NCBI GenBank assembly: GCA_023954415.1
Contig: JAMLIB010000010.1
Span: 1-64,000 of the forward strand
Source of the DNA: Trueperaceae bacterium
GTDB taxonomy: Bacteria; Deinococcota; Deinococci; Deinococcales; Trueperaceae
Direction: 5' to 3'
DNA: 64,000 bases
Positions 54,833 through 62,554 of the stretch are shown piece by piece. A program made the position numbers and the translations under genes. Below the pieces are notes generated by a model. The model ran no database searches. It had not been told where the DNA came from and worked only from the letters and a program-made list of their open reading frames with translations. Each line of letters opens with the position of its first letter. Position 1 is the stretch's first letter.

Positions 54833-55902
54833 CCACTTATCTCGTGACAGGCGCCGCCGGCTTCATAGGCTCGGCCCTAGTACGCCAACTGACCGCCGGA
54901 GGCGGCAAGCGCGTCGTGAGCGTAGATGCCTTTACCTATGCCGCCGACCCAGAGCGCCTGCGAGCGGCTGGAAGCGCTTCCAACCACCGTCTCGTGAAGC
55001 TCGACATAAACGACGTATCCGGCATGACCGCCCTACTCGCAGAAGAACGGCCCATGGCCATCTTCCACCTCGCCGCCGAGACGCACGTAGATCGCTCGAT
55101 CGACGGACCGCGCGCTTTTCTACAGGCCAACACGACCGGCACCTTCAACCTGCTCGAGTCAGTTAGACGTTACTGGGAAACCCTGCCACCGAGCGAGCGT
55201 GCCGCGTTCCGAATGGTCAACGTGAGCACGGACGAGGTCTACGGGAGCTTGGGTCCCAATGGAACGTTCGACGAGGGCAGCCCCTACGATCCGCGCTCCC
55301 CATACAGTGCCAGCAAGGCCGGCGCCGACCACTTCGCAAACGCTTATTTCCACACCTTCGGCTTACCGGTGATGACTACACACGCCTCAAACAACTACGG
55401 CCCGTTCCAGTTCCCGGAAAAGTTAGTGCCCCTAGCTATTAGCCGTGCCCTGGCAGGCGAGAGTGTTCCCATGTACGGCGATGGCATGCAGGTCCGCGAC
55501 TGGCTCCACGTCGACGATCATGCTCGCGGGCTCGTAACGGTAGTCGAACGCGGTGAACCGGGCGCCACATACCTGATGGGCGGTGGCCACGAACTGCCGA
55601 ACCGCATCCTTCTCGAACAGCTCCTCGGCCACCTCAACGATCTCGTGCCCGGCCGGAGTGACCATCGTCTCCTGATCAAGAGCGTCACCGACCGGCCCGG
55701 CCACGACCGCCGCTACGCAGTCGATTCGAGCCGCGCTGAGAACGAGCTCGGTTGGCGGAGGCTGATAACGTTCGACGATGGACTACGAGACACCGTTCAG
55801 TGGTATGTAGAGAACCAAGCTTGGGTACGGGCCGTTACGGAGCGCTACGACCTTGGGCGTCTCGGATTAGGAGCGAATCCCACAGGAGCACGTTCAGTAT
55901 GA
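54829..55902 (+). CDS. rfbB: dTDP-glucose 4,6-dehydratase
   Basis: RfbB converts dTDP-glucose to dTDP-4-keto-6-deoxyglucose with bound NAD. The protein has 357 residues. The motif [14 protein letters not shown], then [14 protein letters not shown], the catalytic [10 protein letters not shown], and [10 protein letters not shown] are present. HDRRYAVD near the C-terminus is also typical. It overlaps rfbC at its start and rfbA at its end, so the operon is translationally coupled. Confidence 0.96.
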   Translation: MTTYLVTGAAGFIGSALVRQLTAGGGKRVVSVDAFTYAADPERLRAAGSASNHRLVKLDINDVSGMTALLAEERPMAIFHLAAETHVDRSIDGPRAFLQANTTGTFNLLESVRRYWETLPPSERAAFRMVNVSTDEVYGSLGPNGTFDEGSPYDPRSPYSASKAGADHFANAYFHTFGLPVMTTHASNNYGPFQFPEKLVPLAISRALAGESVPMYGDGMQVRDWLHVDDHARGLVTVVERGEPGATYLMGGGHELPNRILLEQLLGHLNDLVPGRSDHRLLIKSVTDRPGHDRRYAVDSSRAENELGWRRLITFDDGLRDTVQWYVENQAWVRAVTERYDLGRLGLGANPTGARSV

Positions 55903-56771
55903 GCCGGCGTGGGATCGTATTGGCTGGCGGAGCGGGCACACGCCTCTACCCTGCCACTCTGGCAGTGAGCAAGCAACTCCTGCCGGTTTACGACAAACCG
56001 ATGGTCTATTACCCACTCACTACGTTGATGCTGGCAGGGATCCGCGAGGTGCTCGTGATCTCGACCCCGCGCGATCTTCCAGCATTCCGCGAGCTTCTCG
56101 GCACCGGTGATAAGTGGGGCATGCGCTTCGATTTCGCAGTTCAGGAGCGGCCGGCGGGTATCGCTCAGGCGCTGCTGATAGGCTCGCGCTTCGTTGGTGA
56201 TAGCGCTTCTGCGCTAGTCCTGGGCGATAACCTCTTCCATGGCCACGGGCTCGCAGAGATGCTTGGCACCGCTAACGAGCGCGTCGCAGAAGCATCGGTG
56301 TTCGGCTACCAGGTGAGCGACCCCGAACGCTACGGCGTCGTGGCGTTCGACGGGGCGGGGCGCGCCACCAGTATCGAGGAGAAGCCGGCCGCGCCGCGCA
56401 GCCGTTACGCCGTCACCGGCCTCTACTTCTACCCGGCCGGCGTCGCGGAGGAGGCGCGCCGGCTGCGGCCCTCGCAGCGCGGCGAGCTCGAGATCACGGA
56501 CCTGAACCTCGCTTACCTGCGGCAAGGGCGCCTGCGCGTCGAGCTGCTCGGCCAGGGCATGGCGTGGTTGGACACGGGCACGCACGAGAGCTACCTGCAG
56601 GCCTCCAACTACGTTGAGACGCTCGAGGCGCGGCAGGGCGTGAAGATCGGCTGCCCGGAGGAGGTCGCGTTCAGGAACGGCTGGATAGGCGCCGAGCAGC
56701 TGGAGGGCCTCGCCGACACGATGCGCGGGAGCGGGTACGGGCGGTACCTGCTGGGGTTGGTGGAGAGGTAG
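55899..56771 (+). CDS. rfbA: Glucose-1-phosphate thymidylyltransferase
   Basis: RfbA makes dTDP-glucose from dTTP and glucose-1-phosphate, the first step of the rhamnose route. The protein has 290 residues. The nucleotidyltransferase motif [31 protein letters not shown] is split here as [14 protein letters not shown] and [12 protein letters not shown], and [29 protein letters not shown] and [15 protein letters not shown] follow. ATG 55899 overlaps the rfbB stop codon. The 5' half (to about 56320) has lower GC than the 3' half, which returns to the genome-like composition. Confidence 0.96.
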   Translation: MSRRGIVLAGGAGTRLYPATLAVSKQLLPVYDKPMVYYPLTTLMLAGIREVLVISTPRDLPAFRELLGTGDKWGMRFDFAVQERPAGIAQALLIGSRFVGDSASALVLGDNLFHGHGLAEMLGTANERVAEASVFGYQVSDPERYGVVAFDGAGRATSIEEKPAAPRSRYAVTGLYFYPAGVAEEARRLRPSQRGELEITDLNLAYLRQGRLRVELLGQGMAWLDTGTHESYLQASNYVETLEARQGVKIGCPEEVAFRNGWIGAEQLEGLADTMRGSGYGRYLLGLVER

Positions 56772-56841
56772 ACGCGACCGCACGCCGAACGGTGCCTGAG
56801 CGCGCCAAGGACAGGGCGGTCTTCCGGAGCGCGGCGCAGCC

Positions 56842-56933
56842 AACGCGAACGTGAGAGGGGAGCGAACGCGAATCGGTAAGCGTAGTTAACGCAAATCGGT
56901 AAGCGAGGCGAACGCAAAAAGTACATCGGCATG
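56842..56933. repeat. Four ~23-bp tandem repeats upstream of the ATPase gene
   Basis: Copies starting AACGCGAA or AACGCAAA begin at 56842, 56865, 56888 and 56911, a regular 23-base spacing. The two central copies share AACGCRAATCGGTAAGCG; the outer two are diverged. The array ends about 15 bases before the -10 box of the ATPase gene, where operator sites would lie. Confidence 0.75.
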
Positions 56934-56946
56934 AGCGCAAAAGTGA

Positions 56947-56952
56947 TAGCCT
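56947..56952 (+). promoter_or_regulatory. -10 box of leaderless ATPase gene
   Basis: TAGCCT, extended by TGA, lies 5 bases before ATG 56958. Confidence 0.5.
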
Positions 56953-56957
56953 CAGCC

Positions 56958-58226
56958 ATGCCGGCCTATCTGCCACGCATCGTGGACAGGGCGATCGCCG
57001 AAGCACTCAAGTCCTTCGGCGCCGTGATCCTGCAGGGCCCGCGAGCTGTGGGAAAGACCACCAGCGGCCTCCACGCCGCAGCCAGCTCGGTCCGGCTCGA
57101 TGCTTCACCGGAGCTGATCACGCTGGCCACGATCTCCCCGGAGACGCTGCTGGAAGGCGCGATACCCCGCCTGATCGACGAATGGCAGCTAGCCCCTGCT
57201 CTTTGGAACGCCGTCAGGCACGAGGTCGACCTCCGGGGCGGCCCGGGGCAGTTCATCCTCACGGGATCGGCGACGCCAGCCGACGACCATACGCGCCATA
57301 GCGGGGCCGGGCGCTTCCGCCGTATCACGCTGAGGCCGATGACGCTCGCGGAGAGCGGCGACAGCGCTGGAACCGTGAGCCTAGACGCCCTCTTCGGAGG
57401 GAAGAGCGTGGCGGCGTTGGGCGGTCCTACCGTGCCGCAGTACGCGAAGTTGATCGCGCGGGGCGGCTGGCCGTCGCTGGTGCGCCAGAGCACCAGATCG
57501 GCGCGCGGCTACCTTACGAGCTACCTGGAAGACATCGCGCGCGTCGACCTGCCGGCCAGTGAGCTAGTGGTGGACCCAGTACGGATGCTCGCCTTGATGC
57601 GGGCTCTGGCACGCAACGTGGCCACCGAGATCTCGGCGGCCCAGCTCGGGGTGGAGGCGGAGATCGAGGAACGGAGCGACCCGGCCAAAGGCATCTCCGC
57701 ACGCAGCGTTAGGAAGTACCTAGACGCGCTCAGTAGGGTGTTCGTAGTAGAGGAGCAGCCCGCGTGGGCTCCGCACCTGCGCTCGAGGGTACGGTTGAGG
57801 GTGAAACCGAAGTGGCACTTCGTCGATCCGTCCCTGGCCGCCGCAGCTCTGGGCGCCGGTCCCGAGAACCTCATGGCAGACCTCAACACGCTCGGGCTCC
57901 TGTTCGAGTCGTTGTGCGTGCGCGACCTGCGGGTCTATGCCGATGCCCTCGGTGGCAGCGTGTACCACTATCGTGACGACTCCGGCTTGGAGATCGACAT
58001 CATCGTCGAGTTGAACGACGGCACCTGGTCGGCGTTCGAGGTGAAGCTCGGGGGCGAGGCGCACATCGAGTCCGCGGCGTCGAACCTCAAGAAGCTGCAA
58101 GGGAAGGTATCGGCCAGGCGCGCCGAGCAGCTCAGGTCGCTCAACGTGATCACAGCGGGAAAGGTCAGCTTGACTCGACCCGATGGCGTCAATGTCGTCG
58201 CCCTCGGCCACCTCACCGCGAGCTGA
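56958..58226 (+). CDS. AAA_14/DUF4143-family ATPase
   Basis: The protein of about 422 residues has a P-loop (ILQGPRAVGKTTS, near residues 24-36), a Walker-B-like segment (LIDEWQLAP) and a sensor (FILTGSATP). The C-terminal DUF4143 region includes GLLFESLCVRDLRVYADALGGSVYHYRD..GLEIDIIVE and AFEVKLGG. This GLxFE..D..E.K pattern resembles nuclease-fold residues. These ATPases are common mobile accessory genes whose role is not established. Start: ATG 56958 after a -10 box; ATG 56931 lies within the repeat/promoter region. A strong palindrome follows the gene. Confidence 0.85.
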   Translation: MPAYLPRIVDRAIAEALKSFGAVILQGPRAVGKTTSGLHAAASSVRLDASPELITLATISPETLLEGAIPRLIDEWQLAPALWNAVRHEVDLRGGPGQFILTGSATPADDHTRHSGAGRFRRITLRPMTLAESGDSAGTVSLDALFGGKSVAALGGPTVPQYAKLIARGGWPSLVRQSTRSARGYLTSYLEDIARVDLPASELVVDPVRMLALMRALARNVATEISAAQLGVEAEIEERSDPAKGISARSVRKYLDALSRVFVVEEQPAWAPHLRSRVRLRVKPKWHFVDPSLAAAALGAGPENLMADLNTLGLLFESLCVRDLRVYADALGGSVYHYRDDSGLEIDIIVELNDGTWSAFEVKLGGEAHIESAASNLKKLQGKVSARRAEQLRSLNVITAGKVSLTRPDGVNVVALGHLTAS

Positions 58227-58229
58227 GAC

Positions 58230-58255
58230 GAGCCGCGGCAGTACTGCCGCGGCTC
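58230..58255. terminator. 26-bp perfect palindrome after the ATPase gene
   Basis: GAGCCGCGGCAGT is followed directly by its reverse complement. It lies between convergent genes and is probably a bidirectional terminator. Confidence 0.65.
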
Positions 58256-58287
58256 TCCTTGGCCCTCCAGGTCATGGGGTGTAAGGG

Positions 58288-59070
58288 CTAGTCCCGCCCA
58301 GAAGCGTTCGCCTTGATCGCGTCGGCGACGAACTCGGCGAGCCCCGCGGCGCGCTTCTCGTAGTGCGCGGTGAAGCGCGGGTCTGCCAGGTACATCTCGG
58401 CCAGACCGCGGTGGATGGCGTAGCCGCAGTCGTAGTAGAAGCGCGAGATGAGCTGCCTATGGGCCTCGGCAGCCTCCAGGGCGCGCTGGTCCGTCGGGGA
58501 GACGCCGGCGGCCAGAAGTTCGGCGAACTTGGCCTCGATGGCCTCGCTCTCCTGCGAGATGCGCAGCCAGTCCTCCTTCGTGTAGCTCTTGGTGCGGCGC
58601 TGGCTCTCACGGTAGGCGTCCGTGTCGCCCCAGCGCTCCTCGGCTTCCTTGGCGTGCTTCGTGGGGTCCTCGTCGCCGAAGACCTCGAGCAGCTCCTTGG
58701 GGTTAAGGTTGATTCCCATGTGTATCGCCTCCATCTGCTTGCGTAGCGACCGCCGCATGGCGAGCAGCTTCTCGAGCCGCGCGTTCAGCACCGCCTCCTG
58801 GCGTCTCAGGTGCTCCATGGGGTCGGCGGCCGGGTCGGAGAGGAGCTCCTGGATGGCGCCCAGCTCGAGGCCGAGCTCCCGGTAGGCGAGCACGGCGTGC
58901 AAGCGCTCCAGGTCGCCCGGCGTGTAGCGCCGGTAACCCGCCTCGCTGCGCTCGCTCGGCGACAGCAGGCCGTACTCGTCGTAATGGTGGAGCGTCCGGA
59001 CGCTCACGTTCGCGAGCTTGGCCACCTCGCCGACCGTCAGTGCTTCGTTCTGGGTCCGCCTCACAGGCAT
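58288..59070 (-). CDS. MerR-family regulator with TipAS domain
   Basis: The protein has 260 residues. The N-terminal MerR helix-turn-helix is VGEVAKLANVSVRTLHHYDEYGLL, followed by the wing (SEAGYRRYTPGDLERL) and a dimerisation helix. Residues about 125-255 form the TipAS antibiotic-recognition domain (QESEAIEAKFAELLAAGVSPTD, ALEAAEAHRQLISRFYYDCGYA, MYLADPRFTAHYE). Relatives bind cyclic thiopeptides and other drugs and activate transcription. AAGGAGG precedes ATG 59070. Its own promoter contains a 19-bp MerR-type operator, so autoregulation is expected. Confidence 0.93.
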   Translation of the reverse strand: MPVRRTQNEALTVGEVAKLANVSVRTLHHYDEYGLLSPSERSEAGYRRYTPGDLERLHAVLAYRELGLELGAIQELLSDPAADPMEHLRRQEAVLNARLEKLLAMRRSLRKQMEAIHMGINLNPKELLEVFGDEDPTKHAKEAEERWGDTDAYRESQRRTKSYTKEDWLRISQESEAIEAKFAELLAAGVSPTDQRALEAAEAHRQLISRFYYDCGYAIHRGLAEMYLADPRFTAHYEKRAAGLAEFVADAIKANASGRD

Positions 59071-59090
59071 GCGCCTCCTTCCCGCCGTTC

Positions 59091-59121
59091 ACGGTAGACC
59101 CTTACGTTACGTGAGGGTCAA
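59091..59121 (-). promoter_or_regulatory. MerR-type promoter/operator of the tipA-like gene
   Basis: On the minus strand TTGACC (59116-59121) and TACCGT (59091-59096) are separated by 19 bases, the lengthened spacer of MerR-controlled promoters. The spacer is centred on the near-perfect dyad ACCCTTACGTTACGTGAGGGT (59098-59118; 20 symmetric bases, one mismatched pair). Confidence 0.75.
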
Positions 59122-59145
59122 GGGGCGCTGGTCAACTCTAGGGGA

Positions 59146-59652
59146 TCACGGCACGAGCAAGCGCATCGCCGTTGCCACGGGCAGATAGAGAGTAAGCGGA
59201 CGGGCGATCAACGGCACGAACCCGAAAGAGGCGTAGAACGACGCCGCCCTGTCGTCGATGGCATGGGCGAACACGGCATGGGCTCCGATTGACGATGTGA
59301 CCACCGTCCTCAACGCGTCGAACAGCAAGGCCTCGCCCAATCCTTGCCCCGCATAGTCGATATGCCTACCGAGCCAGCCGATCAGCACCGCGGGCACGGA
59401 AGGGTAACGAGGCAACCGCTTCGCCAGCACGGTCGGTACGTCCGTTAGGGGTACGTTGCTGGAAGACAACGTGTAGAATCCGGCGAGCCGACCCGTCGAA
59501 CCCTCCACGGCCACGAAGCACTTCGCATAGTTACGCTTCACGTCTTGCGACACGACCTCGTGGAAGTAGGCATCGATCCGCGCGTTGCCGCACGAGAAAC
59601 CGGTCCGCTCGTGCTCGCCACTGAGCGGTTCTATGGCGAAGCGGGCACTCAC
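59146..59652 (-). CDS. GNAT-family acetyltransferase toxin (TacT-like)
   Basis: The protein has 168 residues. It begins IEPLSGEHERTGFSCGNARIDAYFHEVVSQD, here split as IEPLSGEHERTGFSCGN and ARIDAYFHEVVSQD, which is the typical opening of GNAT toxins that acetylate aminoacyl-tRNA. The acetyl-CoA loop is HIDYAGQGLGEALLFDAL, and AHAIDDRAASFYASFGF closes the fold. The start GTG 59652 overlaps the antitoxin stop codon (GTGA). Pairing with a DUF1778 antitoxin makes a type II toxin-antitoxin module very likely; the tRNA target is unknown. Confidence 0.9.
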   Translation of the reverse strand: MSARFAIEPLSGEHERTGFSCGNARIDAYFHEVVSQDVKRNYAKCFVAVEGSTGRLAGFYTLSSSNVPLTDVPTVLAKRLPRYPSVPAVLIGWLGRHIDYAGQGLGEALLFDALRTVVTSSIGAHAVFAHAIDDRAASFYASFGFVPLIARPLTLYLPVATAMRLLVP

Positions 59653-59942
59653 CTGCGCTCGATCAACTCAGCGTGCCGCCTGGCGGCACGTTCCAGCCTC
59701 TCATTGGGTTCGGGCGGCTCCATGAGCGCCTCGGCGAAGCGGACCTGGTCCTCTCGAGCAAGGCGCATGATCTCCGCCTCCTCGACGACACGCCGCGCAT
59801 CCTCGCCTGCGGTAGCTATGAGATAGCCGGTCAGTGTCATGCCGCGCAACCGAGCGGCACGCTGCATCTGCTCGTATACATGGACTGGGATGCGAGCCTC
59901 CAGTCTGGCGGTCTCGTTCTCGACAGGTGACCTGGCCACCAT
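59649..59942 (-). CDS. DUF1778-family antitoxin (TacA-like)
   Basis: The protein has about 97 residues. The ribbon-helix-helix region is NETARLEARIPVHVYEQMQRAARLRGMTLTGYLIATA, here read as ARLEARIPVHVYEQMQRAA and RGMTLTGYLIATA. A C-terminal tail should wrap the toxin. The start was chosen by the Shine-Dalgarno GAGAGGAG just upstream: ATG 59942 or GTG 59939. ATG 59963 lies inside the operator palindrome and overlaps the probable -10 box (TATGAT), so it is unlikely. Confidence 0.88.
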   Translation of the reverse strand: MVARSPVENETARLEARIPVHVYEQMQRAARLRGMTLTGYLIATAGEDARRVVEEAEIMRLAREDQVRFAEALMEPPEPNERLERAARRHAELIERR

Positions 59943-59958
59943 CAACTCCTCTCTGGAT

Positions 59959-59979
59959 ATCATACGGCAAAATGCCGTA
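59959..59979 (-). promoter_or_regulatory. Operator palindrome and -10 box of the toxin-antitoxin operon
   Basis: TACGGCA and TGCCGTA (59963-59979) form a perfect dyad around AAA. On the minus strand a TATGAT -10 box (59959-59964) overlaps its edge. Binding of the antitoxin here would block transcription. Confidence 0.65.
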
Positions 59980-60044
59980 GCTCTATTTGGCTAGGTGCGA
60001 CTCTCCTCGACCGTTGGCCTAGCCCAGATGACACGGTGACGCGT

Positions 60045-60050
60045 TAGGCT
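60045..60050 (+). promoter_or_regulatory. -10 box of leaderless cysQ-like gene
   Basis: TAGGCT lies 7 bases before ATG 60058. Confidence 0.55.
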
Positions 60051-60057
60051 AACCGCA

Positions 60058-60894
60058 ATGACCTCAGACAAGACAACGGACTCGGACCTAGAGGCCCTAC
60101 GCGCCGGCGCATACGACATCGCCAAGGCCGCCGGCGAGGCGATCCTCGCGATCTACGCCACCGACTTCGCCGTCAGTACGAAAGCGGACGCCTCACCGGT
60201 GACGGCGGCGGACGTCGCGTCCCAGGACGTGATCGAGGCGGGCCTCGCCAAGCTGGCGCCGGGCGTGCCCGTCATCGCCGAGGAGTCGCCGGCCCCGGCG
60301 TTCGAGGAGCGCAGAACGTGGCGGCGCTTCTGGCTCGTCGACCCGCTCGACGGCACCAAGGAGTTCGTCAAGCGCAACGGCGAGTTCTCCGTGAACATCG
60401 CCTTGATCGAGGACGGCGTTCCGGTACTCGGCGTCGTGCACGCGCCCGTGGCCGGCCTGACGTACACGGGCGTCGCCGCGCATGCCGGCAAGCCGGCGAG
60501 CGCCTGGCGTCTCGACGCGGAGGGCAACGCCCACCCCATCCACGTCCGCCCGCCCACGGCCGAGGGGCCGGTGCGCGTGATGGTGAGCCGCTCCCACGCG
60601 AACGCCGCGACGGCGGCGTTCATCGAACGGCTGCGCGAGAAGTACGGCGAGGTCGAGACCATCGCGCGCGGCTCCGCCATCAAGACCTGCCTAGTGGCAG
60701 ACGGCACGGCCCACTTCTACGCGCGGCTGGGGCCGACGATGTGGTGGGACACCGCGGCGGCCCAGGCCGTGTTGGAGGCGGCGGGCGGAGCGATGACCGA
60801 GGCCAGCGGCGGGCGGGCGCTCAAGTACGTGGGGGATGCGTTGTCGAACCCCGGGTTCGTGGCGGCTTACACCGCTATTGTTGCCGAAACTTAG
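60058..60894 (+). CDS. cysQ: 3'(2'),5'-bisphosphate nucleotidase CysQ-like
   Basis: The protein has 278 residues and belongs to the lithium-sensitive inositol-monophosphatase superfamily. The metal site is EESP (IAEESPAPAFEE) and WLVDPLDGTKEFVKRNGEFSVNIAL. The second site is MWWDTAAAQAVLEAAGG. DPLDGTKEF is the CysQ form; CysQ removes 3'-phosphoadenosine 5'-phosphate made in sulfate assimilation. In a polysaccharide locus a sugar-phosphate phosphatase role is also possible. ATG 60058 stands 7 bases after a -10 box. Confidence 0.88.
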   Translation: MTSDKTTDSDLEALRAGAYDIAKAAGEAILAIYATDFAVSTKADASPVTAADVASQDVIEAGLAKLAPGVPVIAEESPAPAFEERRTWRRFWLVDPLDGTKEFVKRNGEFSVNIALIEDGVPVLGVVHAPVAGLTYTGVAAHAGKPASAWRLDAEGNAHPIHVRPPTAEGPVRVMVSRSHANAATAAFIERLREKYGEVETIARGSAIKTCLVADGTAHFYARLGPTMWWDTAAAQAVLEAAGGAMTEASGGRALKYVGDALSNPGFVAAYTAIVAET

Positions 60895-60926
60895 AATACG
60901 AGCAGAAACGCGCGAAGGACGTGGCA

Positions 60927-62402
60927 TTGAGATTCACATCGCGAGCCCATGCGCGAGTACGCTCGCTCTTAGATAACCGTGGTGCCGTGAGCAAGCTTGC
61001 GGCAGGCACAGCGTTCGCGCAACTGATAACGCTCCTAAGTTCACCTCTACTGACGCGCCTATTCTCGGCAAGCGAGTTCGGCACCTTCGCGCTCTTCGGT
61101 TCCGTGATGGCGCTCGTCGCCGTCGTTGCAAGCCTTCGTTACGACCAGGCCATTGCGATCGCCGAAGATGGTCAAGAAGTCTGTAATACTGTTGCGCTCT
61201 CGCTTACCGCATTGCTGGTAATAGCTCTTCTCGTTCTCCTCAGCGCCCAAGCGCTCCTGTTCCGGCTATCTGACTCCTCGGAGTGGGCCGCGCTTAAACC
61301 GATCGGGTTCCTGATACCCATGAGCGTCCTCTCGCTCGGGGCATACAAAGCTCTAAGCGTCTGGGCAATTAGACTGAACAGATTCGACGTGATTGCCAAG
61401 ACGAGCATCTGGCAGGCCCTCGGAGTCGCTCTTCTACAGGTCGCATTCGGAGCCCTAGGCCTTGGTCCTGCCGGTCTGATACTTGGTCAAGTTCTCGGTC
61501 AGTTCGTCGGTATCGCTGCCCTGTTCCGGCTTCTGCGTGCCGAGAACGGCTTCCAGGTCAGCTTCGTCTCACCACGCGGCATGCTGGCAGCAGCTCGACG
61601 ATATCGCCGCTTCCCGGTCTACTCAACGTGGTCGGCACTCTTCTCAGCTGCGACCCTGAGCATCCCTATGGCCCTTATCGCTGCCTTCTTCGGTCCGGCG
61701 GTCGCCGGCTACTACTCTCTTGGCCTCCGAGCGCTTCAAACACCGACACGCACGGTCGGGAACGCTATCAGCCAGGTCTACCTTGCGCTCACGACGAGCG
61801 CCGTAAGAGATAGGCGCCTTGCCGCAGCCGTGATGCCAGCCGTAGTTAGAACGGCCAAGCTTATGGTGCCCTTCGGCTTCGTGCTAGTCATTGCTAGCCC
61901 GGCTATGACCTCCCTCGTGTTCGGACCCGAGTGGCGGGAGGCCGGAGTCTACATGCAATGGTTGGCCCCGTGGGCCCTACTTACCGTCATCATGGCCCCC
62001 TTGGCTCCTCTATTCACAACCCTAGAGCGGCAGGATGCCGGCCTGTATTTCAATGCCGGGCTACTGATCCTCCGATCCGTATCTCTGATTATCTTCGCGC
62101 ATGTCACCGATCCAGTCATTGCCATCGCGGCCTTGGCCACCTTGAGCGCCCTAGCTCAAGTAGCGATGCTCGAGTGGCTAGCTGGCACCGCTGGCATCAA
62201 CCGCGGCATACTGCGTGCACGGCTTCTACGCCACGTGGTGACTGCACTCCCCTTTGCCGTACCCCTAGCAGCAGCGCTGTTCTTGTTGCCACCATGGAAC
62301 GACGTGGTCACCGTAATCTACTCGGCAATCTGGCTGTCGATCCACTCTATAGCGCTGCTACTAGCCAGCAAGGGCGGAGACAGACTGGCTACTGGTCCTT
62401 AA
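60927..62402 (+). CDS. Wzx-like polysaccharide flippase
   Basis: The protein has about 491 residues with roughly 12 to 14 hydrophobic helices. The N-terminal SKLAAGTAFAQLITLLSSPLLTRLFSASEFGTFALF block is split here as KLAAGTAFAQLITLLSSPLL and TRLFSASEFGTFALF. It is typical of the Wzx/RfbX family, which flips lipid-linked repeat units across the inner membrane. FGPAVAGYYSLGLR and FGPEWREAGVYMQWLAPW support it. Start: TTG 60927, 7 bases after AAGGA; GTG 60921 is too close to that site. A TAGAAT -10 box overlaps the cysQ stop codon. GC is clearly lower than in the core genes. Confidence 0.88.
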   Translation: MRFTSRAHARVRSLLDNRGAVSKLAAGTAFAQLITLLSSPLLTRLFSASEFGTFALFGSVMALVAVVASLRYDQAIAIAEDGQEVCNTVALSLTALLVIALLVLLSAQALLFRLSDSSEWAALKPIGFLIPMSVLSLGAYKALSVWAIRLNRFDVIAKTSIWQALGVALLQVAFGALGLGPAGLILGQVLGQFVGIAALFRLLRAENGFQVSFVSPRGMLAAARRYRRFPVYSTWSALFSAATLSIPMALIAAFFGPAVAGYYSLGLRALQTPTRTVGNAISQVYLALTTSAVRDRRLAAAVMPAVVRTAKLMVPFGFVLVIASPAMTSLVFGPEWREAGVYMQWLAPWALLTVIMAPLAPLFTTLERQDAGLYFNAGLLILRSVSLIIFAHVTDPVIAIAALATLSALAQVAMLEWLAGTAGINRGILRARLLRHVVTALPFAVPLAAALFLLPPWNDVVTVIYSAIWLSIHSIALLLASKGGDRLATGP

Positions 62403-62440
62403 GACTGCGCGACCCGCCCGTATAGGGCAAGGAGCGACGC

Positions 62441-62467
62441 ATGCAGGGAAGCGCCCCGACCAGGTAG
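62441..62467 (+). CDS. Possible 8-codon ORF with strong ribosome-binding site
   Basis: AAGGAG stands 6 bases before ATG 62441, which opens MQGSAPTR and then a TAG. It lies in the 152-base gap between the flippase and pyruvyltransferase genes. It may be a leader peptide or a chance match; nothing else was seen in this gap. Confidence 0.2.
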   Translation: MQGSAPTR

Positions 62468-62554
62468 GCTTTAATCCACGCCCAACTGTCTCGCGCCATA
62501 GCTATGAGTTGAGCGGTGGAGCGCCACAGGCTAAAGAAAGGCCGATAGGGAGCC

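Noticed and set aside
56842-56933. Short CRISPR array upstream of the ATPase gene
   Set aside because: The repeat period is only 23 bases with no room for unique spacers, and no cas genes are nearby.
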